A DNA stretch of 64,000 nucleotides from Mitsuokella multacida DSM 20544. Its GTDB lineage: Bacteria; Bacillota; Negativicutes; Selenomonadales; Selenomonadaceae. A program made the position numbers and the translations under genes. The stretch is taken from assembly GCF_000155955.1 (NCBI RefSeq), contig NZ_GG697141.2, positions 506,855 to 570,854 of the forward strand. The letters run 5' to 3'. A model generated the notes under the pieces. The model did not search any database. It was given only the letters and a program-made list of their open reading frames with translations, and was not told where the DNA came from. Every line of letters starts with the position of its first letter. Position 1 is the first letter of the stretch. Below, one piece after another: positions 51,732-61,335 of the stretch.

Positions 51732-53831
51732 ATGATACTGCAATTCAAGGAGAATGAAGTGGAAAAGGAGGTCGCGCGATTAACGAAGGAGTACGACATC
51801 GTGCGACTCGTCGACCCGGAGGAGTGCCATGCCTTCACAATCGGGGAGAATAATTCATATGAATACGGGCCGAGCTGCTATTCGGTCTGGCGCAGTACAA
51901 ACCGCTGCCGCAACTGCACGAGCCTGCGTGCGCTCAAGACAGGCATGGAGTTCCGCAAGACGGAGGTCAAAGACGGCGACCTGTATTTCATCACCTCGCG
52001 TCCCATCGAGATCTTGCGCGCGGATGACACGACGTTCTCGTGTGTCATCGAGATGATCCACATAGAGAGGGGCAAGGGAATGAGGAGAGACGGACATCAT
52101 GCGGTACTGCAGGACGGATTTGACAAGCGGGCCTTTGCTGAGACGCTGCGCATGGCCATGCAGAACCTTCCGACTGGCGTCATCTGGTTTGATACAGAGC
52201 AGCACTGCATCTACGCGAACAGCGAGGCATTCCGCCTCTTTGAGATTCCCGATGATTTGCAGGAACTTGAGGCCATCCTGACGAACTGGTTCCAGGAGGA
52301 TGCCCTGCGGAGTCCGGAGGCAGCCGTCTGGCTCCAGCAGTACGAGCGGGCGGGGGCCCCGGCCTCATTCCAGATTTGCCGCTATCCGCTCAACGATGGG
52401 GCGGGGGCAGAGGTCGGCATGTACTTCCTGATCAGCGATTGCACACAGGATCAGAAGAACATGGACCTCGAGCACTTCGGCACGATGCACGACAACCTGA
52501 CAGGCATCTACAATAAGTACGGCTTCTACCGGCAGGCGCGCCGCGTCATGGGGGAGAATCCGGGCATATCCTACCTCATGGTCTGTCTGAATTTCGGCGA
52601 CTTCAAGCTCTTGAACGGCCTCTACGGCATGACGAAGGGCAATGAGCTTCTGATGCGCGTCGGCAGCATGCTGCGCCGCCACTACGGCATGGATGCGCGG
52701 ACGGCCTACGGGCGCATTCGCGCGGACCGCTTCGCGATGCTGATCCCTGAGGCAATCTTTGACCCGGATGCCTATCTCAAGACGGTCGAGACGATCATGC
52801 ACGGGCTCGCGGCCATTCACTTCGACCTGCAGATTGCGGTCGGCATCTGCCGCGTCGAGGACAACCGAACGCCTATCTCGATCCTCTGCGACCGCGCGTT
52901 CCTCGCGGCCAGTGTCCTCAAGACGCAGGAGAGCAATGGCTACGTCTGGTACTCGGAGCACATGATGTCCGAAAAGATCCGCGACCGCGCAATCCTGAGC
53001 CGCTTCTCGGATGCGCTGAGCCGAGGGGAAGTCCAGATCTACCTGCAGGCACAGGTCGCGGCTGACTCGCGCCGCGTGATCGGCGCGGAGGCGCTCTCGC
53101 GCTGGGTCTGCGACGATGGCCGCGTGATCCCGCCGGCGATGTTCATCCCGATACTCGAAGAGCACGGCAAGATCTGGCAGCTCGACTATCACATCTGGGA
53201 ATTGGCCTGCAGCCTGCTGAAGTCGTGGCAGGGCAGCGAGGACTTCGCGGACTACTGCATCTCGGTCAACATCTCGGTCAAGGACATCTACTATCTCGAC
53301 CTCTACGAGGTCTTCACGCATCTCGTCGAGGAATACAAGATCGACCCGGCGAAACTCGAGCTCGAGATCACGGAGACAGTCTTTATGGATAAGCCGAAAG
53401 AAGCGATTCTCCTGATCCAGCGGCTCAAGGAGTACGGCTTCCGCATTGCCATCGATGATTTCGGCAGCGGCTACTCGAGCCTGAGCTTCCTCAAGGACAT
53501 CCAGGCGGACATCCTCAAGATCGACATGGGCTTCCTGCGCAAGACGGAGCATCAGGAACGCAGTCGCATCATCCTGCGCTCTATCGTAGCGCTTGCACGC
53601 GAGCTCGGCATGCCGACCGTCGTCGAGGGTGTCGAAACGAGCCAGCAGGTCCACGACCTCGTAAAGATCGGCTGTGACATCTTCCAGGGGTTTTATTTCT
53701 CGCGGCCGATTCCCGTCGCAGACTTCGAGACGCGTTTCCGCGCCGGCGAGATACGGCCATTGCGGATGAAGTCCGGCGCAGCGGGAAACGTGGAGGAAGA
53801 AGCAGAAGAAGCAGAAGGAACAGAAGGATAA
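51732..53831 (+). CDS. c-di-GMP phosphodiesterase with sensor, degenerate GGDEF and EAL domains
   Basis: 699 residues from the ATG at 51732 (AGGGGGAGGA upstream). Residues 1-~115 form a sensor-like part with CYSVWRSTNRCRNC (Cys49, Cys59, Cys62). A PAS-like domain follows (about 138-240). The GGDEF domain (about 250-380) has RADRF in place of GGDEF, so it should not make c-di-GMP. The EAL domain (about 420-675) keeps EALSRW, LELEITETVF, IDDFGSGYSSL and VEGVETSQQ, so hydrolysis of c-di-GMP is likely. No membrane segment is seen. It is followed by a terminator and a two-component system. Confidence 0.9.
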   Translation: MILQFKENEVEKEVARLTKEYDIVRLVDPEECHAFTIGENNSYEYGPSCYSVWRSTNRCRNCTSLRALKTGMEFRKTEVKDGDLYFITSRPIEILRADDTTFSCVIEMIHIERGKGMRRDGHHAVLQDGFDKRAFAETLRMAMQNLPTGVIWFDTEQHCIYANSEAFRLFEIPDDLQELEAILTNWFQEDALRSPEAAVWLQQYERAGAPASFQICRYPLNDGAGAEVGMYFLISDCTQDQKNMDLEHFGTMHDNLTGIYNKYGFYRQARRVMGENPGISYLMVCLNFGDFKLLNGLYGMTKGNELLMRVGSMLRRHYGMDARTAYGRIRADRFAMLIPEAIFDPDAYLKTVETIMHGLAAIHFDLQIAVGICRVEDNRTPISILCDRAFLAASVLKTQESNGYVWYSEHMMSEKIRDRAILSRFSDALSRGEVQIYLQAQVAADSRRVIGAEALSRWVCDDGRVIPPAMFIPILEEHGKIWQLDYHIWELACSLLKSWQGSEDFADYCISVNISVKDIYYLDLYEVFTHLVEEYKIDPAKLELEITETVFMDKPKEAILLIQRLKEYGFRIAIDDFGSGYSSLSFLKDIQADILKIDMGFLRKTEHQERSRIILRSIVALARELGMPTVVEGVETSQQVHDLVKIGCDIFQGFYFSRPIPVADFETRFRAGEIRPLRMKSGAAGNVEEEAEEAEGTEG

Positions 53832-53833
53832 GG

Positions 53834-53863
53834 GGCTGAAGCCGGTGGGCTTCAGCCTTTTTT
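53834..53863 (+). terminator. Terminator after the EAL gene
   Basis: 10-bp stem GGCTGAAGCC (53834-53843) and GGCTTCAGCC (53848-53857), then TTTTTT. Confidence 0.88.
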
Positions 53864-53918
53864 CACGGAATGCGTGTATATATATAGAAGCAATTGATTT
53901 ATTTGAGGAGTGGTTATG

Positions 53919-54596
53919 ATGCGGGTTTTGCTGGCAGAGGACGATAAGCGTCTTGGCAAGCTCATCCAGTACATGCTGGAGCAGAATGACATCCAGGTCG
54001 AATGGGTGACGAACGGCAGTGATATCTATGAGTACGCGATGTACACGGACTACGACATCCTGATCCTCGACTGGATGATGCCGGGGGAGACGGGCGTGGA
54101 GGCGTGCAGCCGCCTGCGCAAGGACGGCTATGAGAAGGCCATCCTGATGCTGACGGCGCGCGACTCGGTCGAGGACCGCGTGACGGGCCTCGATGCGGGC
54201 GCGGACGACTACCTCGTCAAGCCGTTCGAGTTCGCGGAGCTCATGGCGCGCCTGCGTGCGCTCGGACGCCGCAGCACGCAGAAGATCCAGCAGGATGTCG
54301 TCGAGGTCGGCGAGTTCACGCTGAACCGCACGGCGAAGGTCCTCAAGAAGAAGGACAAGGTCATCCAGCTCTCGCCGCGCGAGTTCCAGATCTTCGATCT
54401 GCTCGCGCAGAACATCGGCATCGTCGTGCCGCGCGACATCATCCTCGACCGCATCTGGGGCCTCGAGTCGGACGTCAGCTCCAACAATATCGACTCGTAC
54501 ATGAAGATCCTGCGCAAGAAGCTTGACCTCGGCGACGGCGGCACGGTCATCAAGACAGTCCGCGGCGTCGGCTACAAGCTGGAGGCCCGGAGCTGA
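53919..54596 (+). CDS. OmpR-family response regulator
   Basis: 225 residues from the ATG at 53919 (GAGGAG eight bases upstream; in-frame starts at 53910 and 53916 are closer). The receiver domain has AEDDKR, phosphoacceptor Asp51 in LILDWMMPG, and DYLVKPFEFAEL with the conserved Lys. The C-terminal winged helix has LSPREFQIFDLLAQN and the SSNNIDSYMKILRKKL recognition region, ending VRGVGYKLE. Its stop overlaps the kinase start by 1 nt, so the pair is co-translated. The stimulus is unknown. Confidence 0.95.
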   Translation: MRVLLAEDDKRLGKLIQYMLEQNDIQVEWVTNGSDIYEYAMYTDYDILILDWMMPGETGVEACSRLRKDGYEKAILMLTARDSVEDRVTGLDAGADDYLVKPFEFAELMARLRALGRRSTQKIQQDVVEVGEFTLNRTAKVLKKKDKVIQLSPREFQIFDLLAQNIGIVVPRDIILDRIWGLESDVSSNNIDSYMKILRKKLDLGDGGTVIKTVRGVGYKLEARS

Positions 54597-55900
54597 TGGC
54601 GCAGAACATCTTCGGCAGCAGCCGGCGCAAGCTGACGCTCCTCTACTCGATCGTCATGACCATCTTCCTCGTGACGCTGCTCTTCGCGATGCACAAGACG
54701 ATGGAGTGGGCCATTACCTCGGAGCAGGCCCGCGAGCTCATGGACACGGCCAGCAATGTCGCGGAGGCGCAGGAGTACTTCAACCAGCACCCGGAGATTG
54801 TCTTCGACGATGCGACGGCCTACAAGAGCACGAACGATCGCCTCTTCTTCTATGTCTTCGATGAAGATGGACGGCTGCTGAATTTCGCGCGGGCTTCATT
54901 CCGCATCGAGCCCTTCATTCTCGACACGATCGCGCAGGGGCAGGTCGAGCCGGGCGAGGTCCGGGTCTTCAGCAAGCCGGGCACCGAGAACACGCGCAAG
55001 GCCCGCATCATGCTGACGGCCCAGCAGGTCCGCGACGATGAGGGCGATGCGACGCAGACGGTCTACGTCGGCAAGGACGTCACGGCCATGTACAACGGCA
55101 TGGAGAAGGCGACGTACGCGCTGGCCTTCCTCGGTGCCATCGCGCTGATCATCGCGACAATCGTCGGCCACCTGCTCTCGGGCAAGGCGATGATCCCGTT
55201 GCGGCAAGCCTATGAGAAGCAGCGCCAGTTCGCGGCGGATGCCTCGCACGAACTGCGGACGCCGCTCGCGGTCGTCATGGCCTCGGCAGAGCTCCTGCAG
55301 AACGACCCGTCGATTAAGTCGCCGTTCCTGCGGCAGGTCATCGACGATGTGCGCGATGAGGTCAAGAAGATGACGAAGCTCGTCAGCGACCTGCTCGTCG
55401 TCGCACGCAGCGACAACAAGGCCCTGAAGCTCAAGCCGCAGAAGTTCAACCTCTCGGCGCTCATCGAGCAGACGGCGCGTCTCATGCAGCCGCTCGCCGA
55501 CCAGAAGAAGATCGACCTGCAGGCGGAGCATCTGCCGAAGGTCGAGATCCAGGCCGACGAGCAGAAGATCCGCCAGCTCGTGCTGATCCTCGTCGACAAT
55601 GCCGTCAAGTACACGCCGGATGGCGGCAAGGTCAGCGTGCGCTACGAGAGCACGGAGAAGGGCAAGGTCCGCTTCGCCGTCAGCGACACGGGCATCGGCA
55701 TTGCCAAGGAAGACCAGGCGAAGGTATTCGACCGCTTCTACCGCGTCGACAAGGCGCGCTCGCGCGAGATGGGCGGCAACGGCCTCGGCCTCGCCATCGC
55801 GCAGGAGATTGTCCACCTGCACAAGGGCCGCATCTGGATTCAGAGCGAGCTCGGCAAGGGAACGACCTTCTTCGTCGAGCTGCGCCAGAAGTTCAAATAA
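54596..55900 (+). CDS. Membrane sensor histidine kinase
   Basis: 434 residues. Two membrane helices at about 14-33 and 174-195 enclose an extracytoplasmic sensor of about 140 residues. The H-box is DASHELRTPLAVVMASAEL (His218). The N-box is LVDNAVKYTPDGGKVSV, then DTGIGIAKEDQ and GGNGLGLAIAQEI for ATP binding. It resembles CiaH-type kinases and partners the OmpR-type regulator just upstream. Target genes cannot be inferred. Confidence 0.94.
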   Translation: MAQNIFGSSRRKLTLLYSIVMTIFLVTLLFAMHKTMEWAITSEQARELMDTASNVAEAQEYFNQHPEIVFDDATAYKSTNDRLFFYVFDEDGRLLNFARASFRIEPFILDTIAQGQVEPGEVRVFSKPGTENTRKARIMLTAQQVRDDEGDATQTVYVGKDVTAMYNGMEKATYALAFLGAIALIIATIVGHLLSGKAMIPLRQAYEKQRQFAADASHELRTPLAVVMASAELLQNDPSIKSPFLRQVIDDVRDEVKKMTKLVSDLLVVARSDNKALKLKPQKFNLSALIEQTARLMQPLADQKKIDLQAEHLPKVEIQADEQKIRQLVLILVDNAVKYTPDGGKVSVRYESTEKGKVRFAVSDTGIGIAKEDQAKVFDRFYRVDKARSREMGGNGLGLAIAQEIVHLHKGRIWIQSELGKGTTFFVELRQKFK

Positions 55901-55922
55901 GAGAATATAAGAGAATACAGAG

Positions 55923-55955
55923 AGCCTGCTGGAAATGTTCTGGCAGGCTTTTTTA
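55923..55955 (+). terminator. Terminator after the histidine kinase
   Basis: 7-bp stem AGCCTGC (55923-55929) and GCAGGCT (55943-55949) followed by TTTTTT. Confidence 0.8.
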
Positions 55956-55981
55956 TAACTGCTTGGAAGGAGAGAGAGAAG

Positions 55982-56527
55982 ATGGGAGAGACGAAGCGAC
56001 ATGGCCTGCTCATCGTGCACACGGGAGCGGGCAAGGGCAAGACGACGGCGGCCATGGGCCTTGCCATGCGCGCTTGGGGCGACGGCCTGCGCGTATTGAT
56101 TCTACAGTTCATCAAGGGCGGCTGGACGACGGGCGAACGCCATGCCATCGAAGTGCTCGCGCGCGCGGAGGGGCGCATCGAGCTGCGCGCGCTCGGCCTC
56201 GGCTTTACGCGAAAAGGAGAGAAGCCTAGAGAAGAACACCGTCGTGCGGCTCGCGAGGCACTGACGATGGCCGAGCGGGAGATCACCAGCGGCCGCTGGG
56301 ACATGGTCATCCTCGATGAGATCAACTACGCCGTCAAGTTCGGCTTGATTGCGGAGCAAGAGCTCGGCGCACTGCTTGAGCGCCGCCCGATGAATCTCCA
56401 TCTCGTCTGCACGGGACGCGATGCCTGCCCGCGGCTCTTAGAGCGGGCCGACCTCATCACGGAGATGCGCGGCCTGCGCCATCCATTCGAATTGGGAATA
56501 AAAGCACAAAAAGGCATTGAATTTTGA
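55982..56527 (+). CDS. cobO: Cob(I)yrinic acid a,c-diamide adenosyltransferase
   Basis: 181 residues of the CobA/CobO/BtuR type. It transfers the adenosyl group of ATP to reduced corrinoid. The P-loop GAGKGKTTAAMGLAMRAWGD is at residues 16-35. FIKGGWTTGERHA and MVILDEINYAVKFGLI are family motifs. AAGGAGAG precedes the ATG. No other cobalamin genes lie nearby, so it may serve salvage or de novo synthesis. Confidence 0.93.
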   Translation: MGETKRHGLLIVHTGAGKGKTTAAMGLAMRAWGDGLRVLILQFIKGGWTTGERHAIEVLARAEGRIELRALGLGFTRKGEKPREEHRRAAREALTMAEREITSGRWDMVILDEINYAVKFGLIAEQELGALLERRPMNLHLVCTGRDACPRLLERADLITEMRGLRHPFELGIKAQKGIEF

Positions 56528-56631
56528 CTCGTAATGTTGTAAACTAGGTATCACATTACATCTTTACATCTTTGCATCTGATGCGCCTGTCATGTGTGGG
56601 TGCATAATACAGATAGATAGGAGAGTTGCTT

Positions 56632-58284
56632 ATGAGAAGCGATATTGTCAAAAAAGGTGCTACACGCTGTGCACATCGTTCCCTGTTCCATGCAAATGGC
56701 TACGGTCCTGAGGACCTCCAGAAGCCGCTGATCGGCATCTGCAATTCCTTCAACGAGATCATCCCGGGCCACATCCACCTGCGCGAGATCGCCGAGGCTG
56801 CGAAGCTCGGCGTTGCAGCAGCAGGCGGTACGCCCTTTGAGTTCCCGGCCATCGGCGTCTGCGACGGCATCGCCATGGGCCACACGGGCATGAAGTACTC
56901 GCTCGCGAGCCGCGAGCTCATCGCCGATTCGATTGAGGCCGTTGCGATGGCTTCGGGCTTCGATGGCCTCGTCCTGATCCCGAACTGCGACAAGGTCGTG
57001 CCGGGCATGCTCATGGCAGCAGCCCGCCTCAACATCCCGGCCGTCGTCGTCTCGGGCGGCCCGATGCTGCCGGGCCGTTTCCACGGCCATGACGTCAGCG
57101 TCAGCCAGGCCTTCGAGGCAGCCGGCAAGTTCGCTGCCGGCCAGATGGATATCGCTGAGATGACCGATCTCGAGTCGAAGTGCTGCCCGGGCTGCGGCTC
57201 CTGCGCCGGCCTCTTCACGGCCAACACGATGAACTCCCTGACGGAAGTCCTCGGCATGGGCCTGCCGGGCAACGGCACGATCCCGGCCGCCTACACGGGC
57301 GCACGCCGCCTGCTTGCCAAGCGCGCCGGTGCAGCGCTCATGGACCTCATCAAGAAGGACATCAAGCCGCGCGACATCATGACGCGCGAGGCCTTCGAGA
57401 ACGCCATCACGGTCGACATGGGCATCGGCGGCTCCTCGAACACTGTCCTTCACCTGACGGCCATCGCGCACGAGGCTGGCATCGAACTGCCGGCACCGCT
57501 CTTCGATGAGATCTCGCGCCGCACGCCGTACATCACGAAGCTCAGCCCGGCCGGCAAGCACCACATGACGGACCTCAACGAGGCCGGCGGCATCCCGGCC
57601 GTCATGCACGAGCTCTCCAAGAAGGGCCTGATCCACCTCGACGCGCTGACGATCACGGGCACGGTCGGCGACCGCATCAAGAACGCCGAGGTCCTCGACC
57701 GCACGGTCATCCACAGCGTCGATGACCCGTACCGCAAAGAGGGCGGCATCGCCATCCTCAAGGGCAACCTCGCACCGGACTACGCTGTCGTCAAGGCTTC
57801 AGCTGTTGCAGCCGACATGCTGACCTACACGGGCAAGGCAAAGTGCTACAACTCCGAGACCGAGGCCTGCGATGCCATCATGGCTGGCGAGATTCACGAC
57901 GGCGATGTCGTCGTCATCCGCTACGAGGGCCCGAAAGGCGGCCCCGGCATGCAGGAGATGCTCAACCCGACGGCCGTCATCACGGGCCGCGGCCTCAAGG
58001 TCGGCCTGATCACCGACGGCCGCTTCAGCGGTGCCAGCCAGGGCGCCTGCGTCGGCCACATCTCGCCGGAGGCCATGGAGGGCGGCCCGATTGCCCTCAT
58101 TGAAGATGGTGACGAGATCACCATCGACATCCCGAACCGCAGCCTTTCGCTCGCCGTCAGCGATGAAGAGCTCGCAAAGCGCAAGGCTAACTGGAAGAAG
58201 CCAGAGCCGAAGATCAAGACGGGCTACCTCTCCCGCTATGCTAAGCTCACGACTTCCGCCAGCACGGGTGCCGTACTCAAGTGA
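56632..58284 (+). CDS. ilvD: Dihydroxy-acid dehydratase
   Basis: 550 residues from the ATG at 56632 (AGGAGA upstream). It dehydrates 2,3-dihydroxy-3-methyl acids in branched-chain amino acid synthesis and carries an Fe-S cluster. Cluster ligands are in [22 protein letters not shown] and [20 protein letters not shown]. The C-terminal motif [20 protein letters not shown] is diagnostic. The 104-nt upstream gap shows no T-box or leader peptide. It is a single gene with a terminator, away from other ilv genes. Confidence 0.97.
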   Translation: MRSDIVKKGATRCAHRSLFHANGYGPEDLQKPLIGICNSFNEIIPGHIHLREIAEAAKLGVAAAGGTPFEFPAIGVCDGIAMGHTGMKYSLASRELIADSIEAVAMASGFDGLVLIPNCDKVVPGMLMAAARLNIPAVVVSGGPMLPGRFHGHDVSVSQAFEAAGKFAAGQMDIAEMTDLESKCCPGCGSCAGLFTANTMNSLTEVLGMGLPGNGTIPAAYTGARRLLAKRAGAALMDLIKKDIKPRDIMTREAFENAITVDMGIGGSSNTVLHLTAIAHEAGIELPAPLFDEISRRTPYITKLSPAGKHHMTDLNEAGGIPAVMHELSKKGLIHLDALTITGTVGDRIKNAEVLDRTVIHSVDDPYRKEGGIAILKGNLAPDYAVVKASAVAADMLTYTGKAKCYNSETEACDAIMAGEIHDGDVVVIRYEGPKGGPGMQEMLNPTAVITGRGLKVGLITDGRFSGASQGACVGHISPEAMEGGPIALIEDGDEITIDIPNRSLSLAVSDEELAKRKANWKKPEPKIKTGYLSRYAKLTTSASTGAVLK

Positions 58285-58317
58285 GCACAGTACGATAAAT
58301 AACACACCCCTTCCCAT

Positions 58318-58353
58318 AAAAGAGAAGCGACATGCCTGCCGCTTCTCTTTTTG
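58318..58353 (+). terminator. Terminator after ilvD
   Basis: 12-bp stem AAAAGAGAAGCG (58318-58329) and CGCTTCTCTTTT (58340-58351), then T. Confidence 0.88.
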
Positions 58354-58383
58354 GTTTGCGCAAGCCCCGATGCGCCTTAAGTC

Positions 58384-58412
58384 TTGTAATTTTTTTCGGG
58401 ATTCGTTATAAT
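58384..58412 (+). promoter_or_regulatory. Promoter of trmL-murB
   Basis: TTGTAA (58384-58389), 17-nt spacer, TATAAT (58407-58412). Confidence 0.7.
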
Positions 58413-58475
58413 GAGTAGGCTATAAGAAATAAATGAGATTTCCTTCACATATCCATATCCGAGGTGTTGAAACCA

Positions 58476-58967
58476 TTGCATATCGTACTGATTGAACCAG
58501 AGATCCCGGGCAATACGGGAAATATCGCGCGCCTCTGCGCAGGCACGGGCATCGAGCTCCACCTCGTGCGTCCGCTCGGCTTCTCGACGGACGACAAGCA
58601 CCTGAAACGCGCCGGCCTCGATTACTGGCCGCTCGTCAAGGTTCACTATCACGACAATTTCGCCGAAGTCCAGGAGCGCTATGCCGGCCACAACTTCTAC
58701 TACCTGTCGACGAAAGCGCCGCGCTCCTACACAGAAGTCCACTACACGATGGACGACATGCTCGTCTTCGGCAAGGAGTCCGCGGGCATCCCCGAACCAA
58801 TTCTCAAGGCGAACTGGGAGCACTGCGTGCGCATCCCGATGATTCCCGAGGCGCGCTCCCTCAACCTCTCGAACTCCGTCGCCGTCGTGGCCTATGAGGC
58901 CATGCGCCAGATGGACTTCCAGAACCTCGCAGAAGCCGGTCCCGGCCTGCGCATGGACCAGCACTGA
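58476..58967 (+). CDS. trmL: tRNA (cytidine/uridine-2'-O-)-methyltransferase TrmL
   Basis: 163 residues from TTG at 58476, which gives the standard start MHIVLIEPEIPGNTGNIARL and has GAGGTG nine bases before; in-frame GTG/TTG codons at 58464/58467 overlap that site. SPOUT-type methyltransferase that acts on the wobble 2'-OH of tRNA-Leu isoacceptors. The knotted SAM site shows LVFGKESAGIPE and IPMIPEARSLNLSNSVAVV. The E. coli enzyme acts on tRNA-Leu(CAA), the tRNA type encoded at 45.9 kb. Confidence 0.94.
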   Translation: MHIVLIEPEIPGNTGNIARLCAGTGIELHLVRPLGFSTDDKHLKRAGLDYWPLVKVHYHDNFAEVQERYAGHNFYYLSTKAPRSYTEVHYTMDDMLVFGKESAGIPEPILKANWEHCVRIPMIPEARSLNLSNSVAVVAYEAMRQMDFQNLAEAGPGLRMDQH

Positions 58968-59025
58968 GCGCAGCAGAAGACTGAGAAGACCGATATAGTG
59001 GGAAAATAGATGGGAATGACGACTG

Positions 59026-59943
59026 ATGATTGATAAAAACTTTATCCAGAAATGCCAGGCCTTCATCGAGCCGAATCGCTTCCGCCTCGATGAGCCGATG
59101 AAACTCCACACGACCTTCAAGATCGGCGGTCCCGCCGACTGCCTGATCTTCCCCGCCTCGATGGAGGAGACCGAGAAGGTCCTCGCCCTCGTGAGTGCGT
59201 ACAAGCTGCCGCTGACCATCCTCGGCAACGGCTCCAACGTCCTCGTCCAGGACAAGGGCATCCGCGGCGTCGTCGTGAAATTCGCGCGCCCGATGGCCAA
59301 GATCCGCCATGAAGGCACGCGTATCATCGCCGGTGCCGGCGCCCTCCTCAAAGACGTCTCCGAAGCCGCCGCTCAAAGCAGCCTGACCGGCCTCGAATTC
59401 GCCTGCGGCATCCCGGGCAGCATCGGCGGCGCCATCTTCATGAACGCCGGCGCCTACGACGGCGAGATGAAGAACGTTGCCGACACCGTGCGCACCGTCG
59501 ACCGCGAGGGCAAGATCCACACCTACAGCCGCGACGAACTCGACCTCGGCTATCGCCACAGCCGCTTCCAGGATAACGGCGAGGCCATCGTCGAAGTAGA
59601 GCTCTGCCTCGAGCCCGGCGACAGCGAAGCCATCCGCGCCAAGATGGAGGACTTCACCGAGCGCCGCGAGAGCAAGCAGCCCCTCGAGATGCCGAGCGCC
59701 GGCAGCACCTTCAAGCGCCCCAAAGGCTACTTCGCCGGCACCTTGATCCAGGAGACCGGCCTCAAAGGCCTCCAGGTCGGCGGCGCCCAGGTCTCGACTA
59801 AGCACGCCGGCTTCGTCGTCAACGCCACCGGCGACGCCACCGCCGCCGACGTCCGCGGCCTCATCCACGAAGTCCAGCAGCGCGTCTACAAGAAGCACGG
59901 CGTCATGCTCCACCCCGAAGTCCGCATTATCGGTGAAGCATAA
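59026..59943 (+). CDS. murB: UDP-N-acetylenolpyruvoylglucosamine reductase
   Basis: 305 residues. FAD enzyme that makes UDP-N-acetylmuramate. Motifs are TTFKIGGPADCLIFP, LGNGSNVLVQDKGIRGVV (FAD binding), CGIPGSIGGAIFMNAGAYDG, and LDLGYRHSRFQ. PSAGSTFKRPKGYFAG contains the serine proton donor region of the short (type II) MurB. The C-terminal Glu is in MLHPEVRIIGE. It follows trmL by 58 nt. Confidence 0.96.
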   Translation: MIDKNFIQKCQAFIEPNRFRLDEPMKLHTTFKIGGPADCLIFPASMEETEKVLALVSAYKLPLTILGNGSNVLVQDKGIRGVVVKFARPMAKIRHEGTRIIAGAGALLKDVSEAAAQSSLTGLEFACGIPGSIGGAIFMNAGAYDGEMKNVADTVRTVDREGKIHTYSRDELDLGYRHSRFQDNGEAIVEVELCLEPGDSEAIRAKMEDFTERRESKQPLEMPSAGSTFKRPKGYFAGTLIQETGLKGLQVGGAQVSTKHAGFVVNATGDATAADVRGLIHEVQQRVYKKHGVMLHPEVRIIGEA

Positions 59944-59963
59944 GCCCCGCAACATATAGGAAT

Positions 59964-60000
59964 CAAAAAAGACTGCCACAGTAAAGTGACAGTCTTTTTC
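59964..60000 (+). terminator. Terminator after murB
   Basis: AAAAAGACTGCCAC / GTGACAGTCTTTTT stem with one mismatch (C-A) and a short loop; T-run at the end. Confidence 0.78.
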
Positions 60001-60189
60001 TTGTACCAAGAAAACATCATGCAGACTCTGGGGCGGAGCAAAGCAATCGCTCCCCAAATTCTTGACCTCGTTTATGTACTTCATGTACTTTAGGCCGGAC
60101 TAAGTCCATACGACGAACCGAGCAGGGCGCAGCGCAGCGTCCGCCCGCAGCAGATCCTGGCTAAGTTCCGGAATGCGAGCAAGGACTAG

Positions 60190-60373
60190 GGCGGGGAGCG
60201 GCTGTTCCGCCTGCAGGAGCGCAGTGACCGCCCGCAGGGCTGAGCCCCGAGCCGCCATGCCTAGAGCCAGCGATGTCAGAACGCCGCGGCAGGCGGCGAA
60301 CTCCCTAGACACATACATCACAGCATGGGGCTCATTCAACGGAGCGACGAAGCCGAAACAGCCGCTCCCCGCC
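60190..60373. repeat. 17-bp perfect inverted repeat in a geneless stretch
   Basis: GGCGGGGAGCGGCTGTT (60190-60206) and its complement (60357-60373) flank 150 bp. The whole gap 60001-60407 shows no convincing gene. A 79-codon minus-strand frame (60100-60339) lacks a ribosome site and known motifs. The arms read alike beyond the perfect core, so two inverted copies of a REP-like unit, or a small non-autonomous element, are possible. Confidence 0.5.
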
Positions 60374-60407
60374 TACGCCACGATGTAAACCCAAACTCCC
60401 AACTCCC

Positions 60408-61190
60408 TCATCCAAGCACCGTATCGAGCGCCATCATCAGCGTGAACCCAACCGAGAACGCGATGACGCCGATATTCGAGTGATGCCCTGCGCTCATCTC
60501 CGGGATGAGCTCCTCGACGACGACGTAGAGCATCGCACCCGCCGCAAACGCGAGCAGGTAGGGCAGCACCGGCACGACGAAGCTCGCCGCGACAATCGTC
60601 AGCGCGCCGCCAATCGGCTCCACGATGCCCGAGAGTGTGCCGAGCACGAACGCCTTTGTGCGCCCCTCGCCATTGGCCGCGAGCGGCAGCGAGATGATCG
60701 CGCCCTCCGGGAAGTTCTGGATCGCGATGCCGAGTGACAGCGCGAGCGCCGCGCCGAGCGAGACTTCTGTGCCGCCCGTGAGCCAGCCCGCGAGCACGAC
60801 GCCGACCGCCATACCCTCCGGGATGTTGTGCAGCGTCACCGCGAGCACGAGCTTGAGGTTCTTCGAGAGCGCGCTCTTCGGGCCCTCCGCCTCGTCGCTG
60901 TTCAGGTGGAGATGCGGGATGATGTGGTCGAGCAAGAGCAAAAAGAGCGTGCCCACCCAGAAGCCCACGACAGCCGGCAGCACCGCATAGGAGCCGAGCG
61001 CGCTGCTCTCTTCCATCGAGGGGATCAAGAGGCTCCAGACTGACGCCGCGACCATGATGCCGGCCGCAAAGCCCGTGAACGCCTTCTGGATTCGGTGGTC
61101 GAGCTCGCCGCGCAGCAGGAAGACACAGGCCGCGCCGAGCGTCGTGCCGAGGAATGGGATGGCAAGTCCCTGCAGGATCTCAATCGGCAT
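60408..61190 (-). CDS. ZIP family divalent metal transporter (ZupT/GufA-like)
   Basis: 260 residues with about eight hydrophobic helices. The metal-site motifs are HNIPEGMAVGV in helix IV and IQNFPEGAIIS in helix V, with a further SGIVEPIGG. A His-containing loop (HIIPHLHLNSDEAEG) lies between helices III and IV, as in ZIP proteins. It probably imports Zn2+ or other divalent ions across the inner membrane. AAGGAGGG precedes the ATG, and TATAAT lies at 61232-61227 on the minus strand. Confidence 0.9.
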   Translation of the reverse strand: MPIEILQGLAIPFLGTTLGAACVFLLRGELDHRIQKAFTGFAAGIMVAASVWSLLIPSMEESSALGSYAVLPAVVGFWVGTLFLLLLDHIIPHLHLNSDEAEGPKSALSKNLKLVLAVTLHNIPEGMAVGVVLAGWLTGGTEVSLGAALALSLGIAIQNFPEGAIISLPLAANGEGRTKAFVLGTLSGIVEPIGGALTIVAASFVVPVLPYLLAFAAGAMLYVVVEELIPEMSAGHHSNIGVIAFSVGFTLMMALDTVLG

Positions 61191-61273
61191 GAGAATCCCT
61201 CCTTTTCGTTTTCATTTTCTTTTATTATTATACAGGATACTGTGCCAAAAGGGAATCGGGAAGAGACGGGACA

Positions 61274-61303
61274 TTGAGGACGGAGCCACCCCTGTGTTAT
61301 AAT
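61274..61303 (+). promoter_or_regulatory. Promoter of the DUF2325 gene
   Basis: TTGAGG (61274-61279), 18-nt spacer, TATAAT (61298-61303) with TG one base upstream. Confidence 0.65.
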
Positions 61304-61335
61304 AGAGGCATGTGTTTTTAGTGGAGCGTGTTGAT

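Noticed and set aside
60100-60339. 79-codon minus-strand frame as a gene
   Set aside because: No ribosome site, no motif, and it lies across the inverted-repeat arm; more likely part of a repeat.
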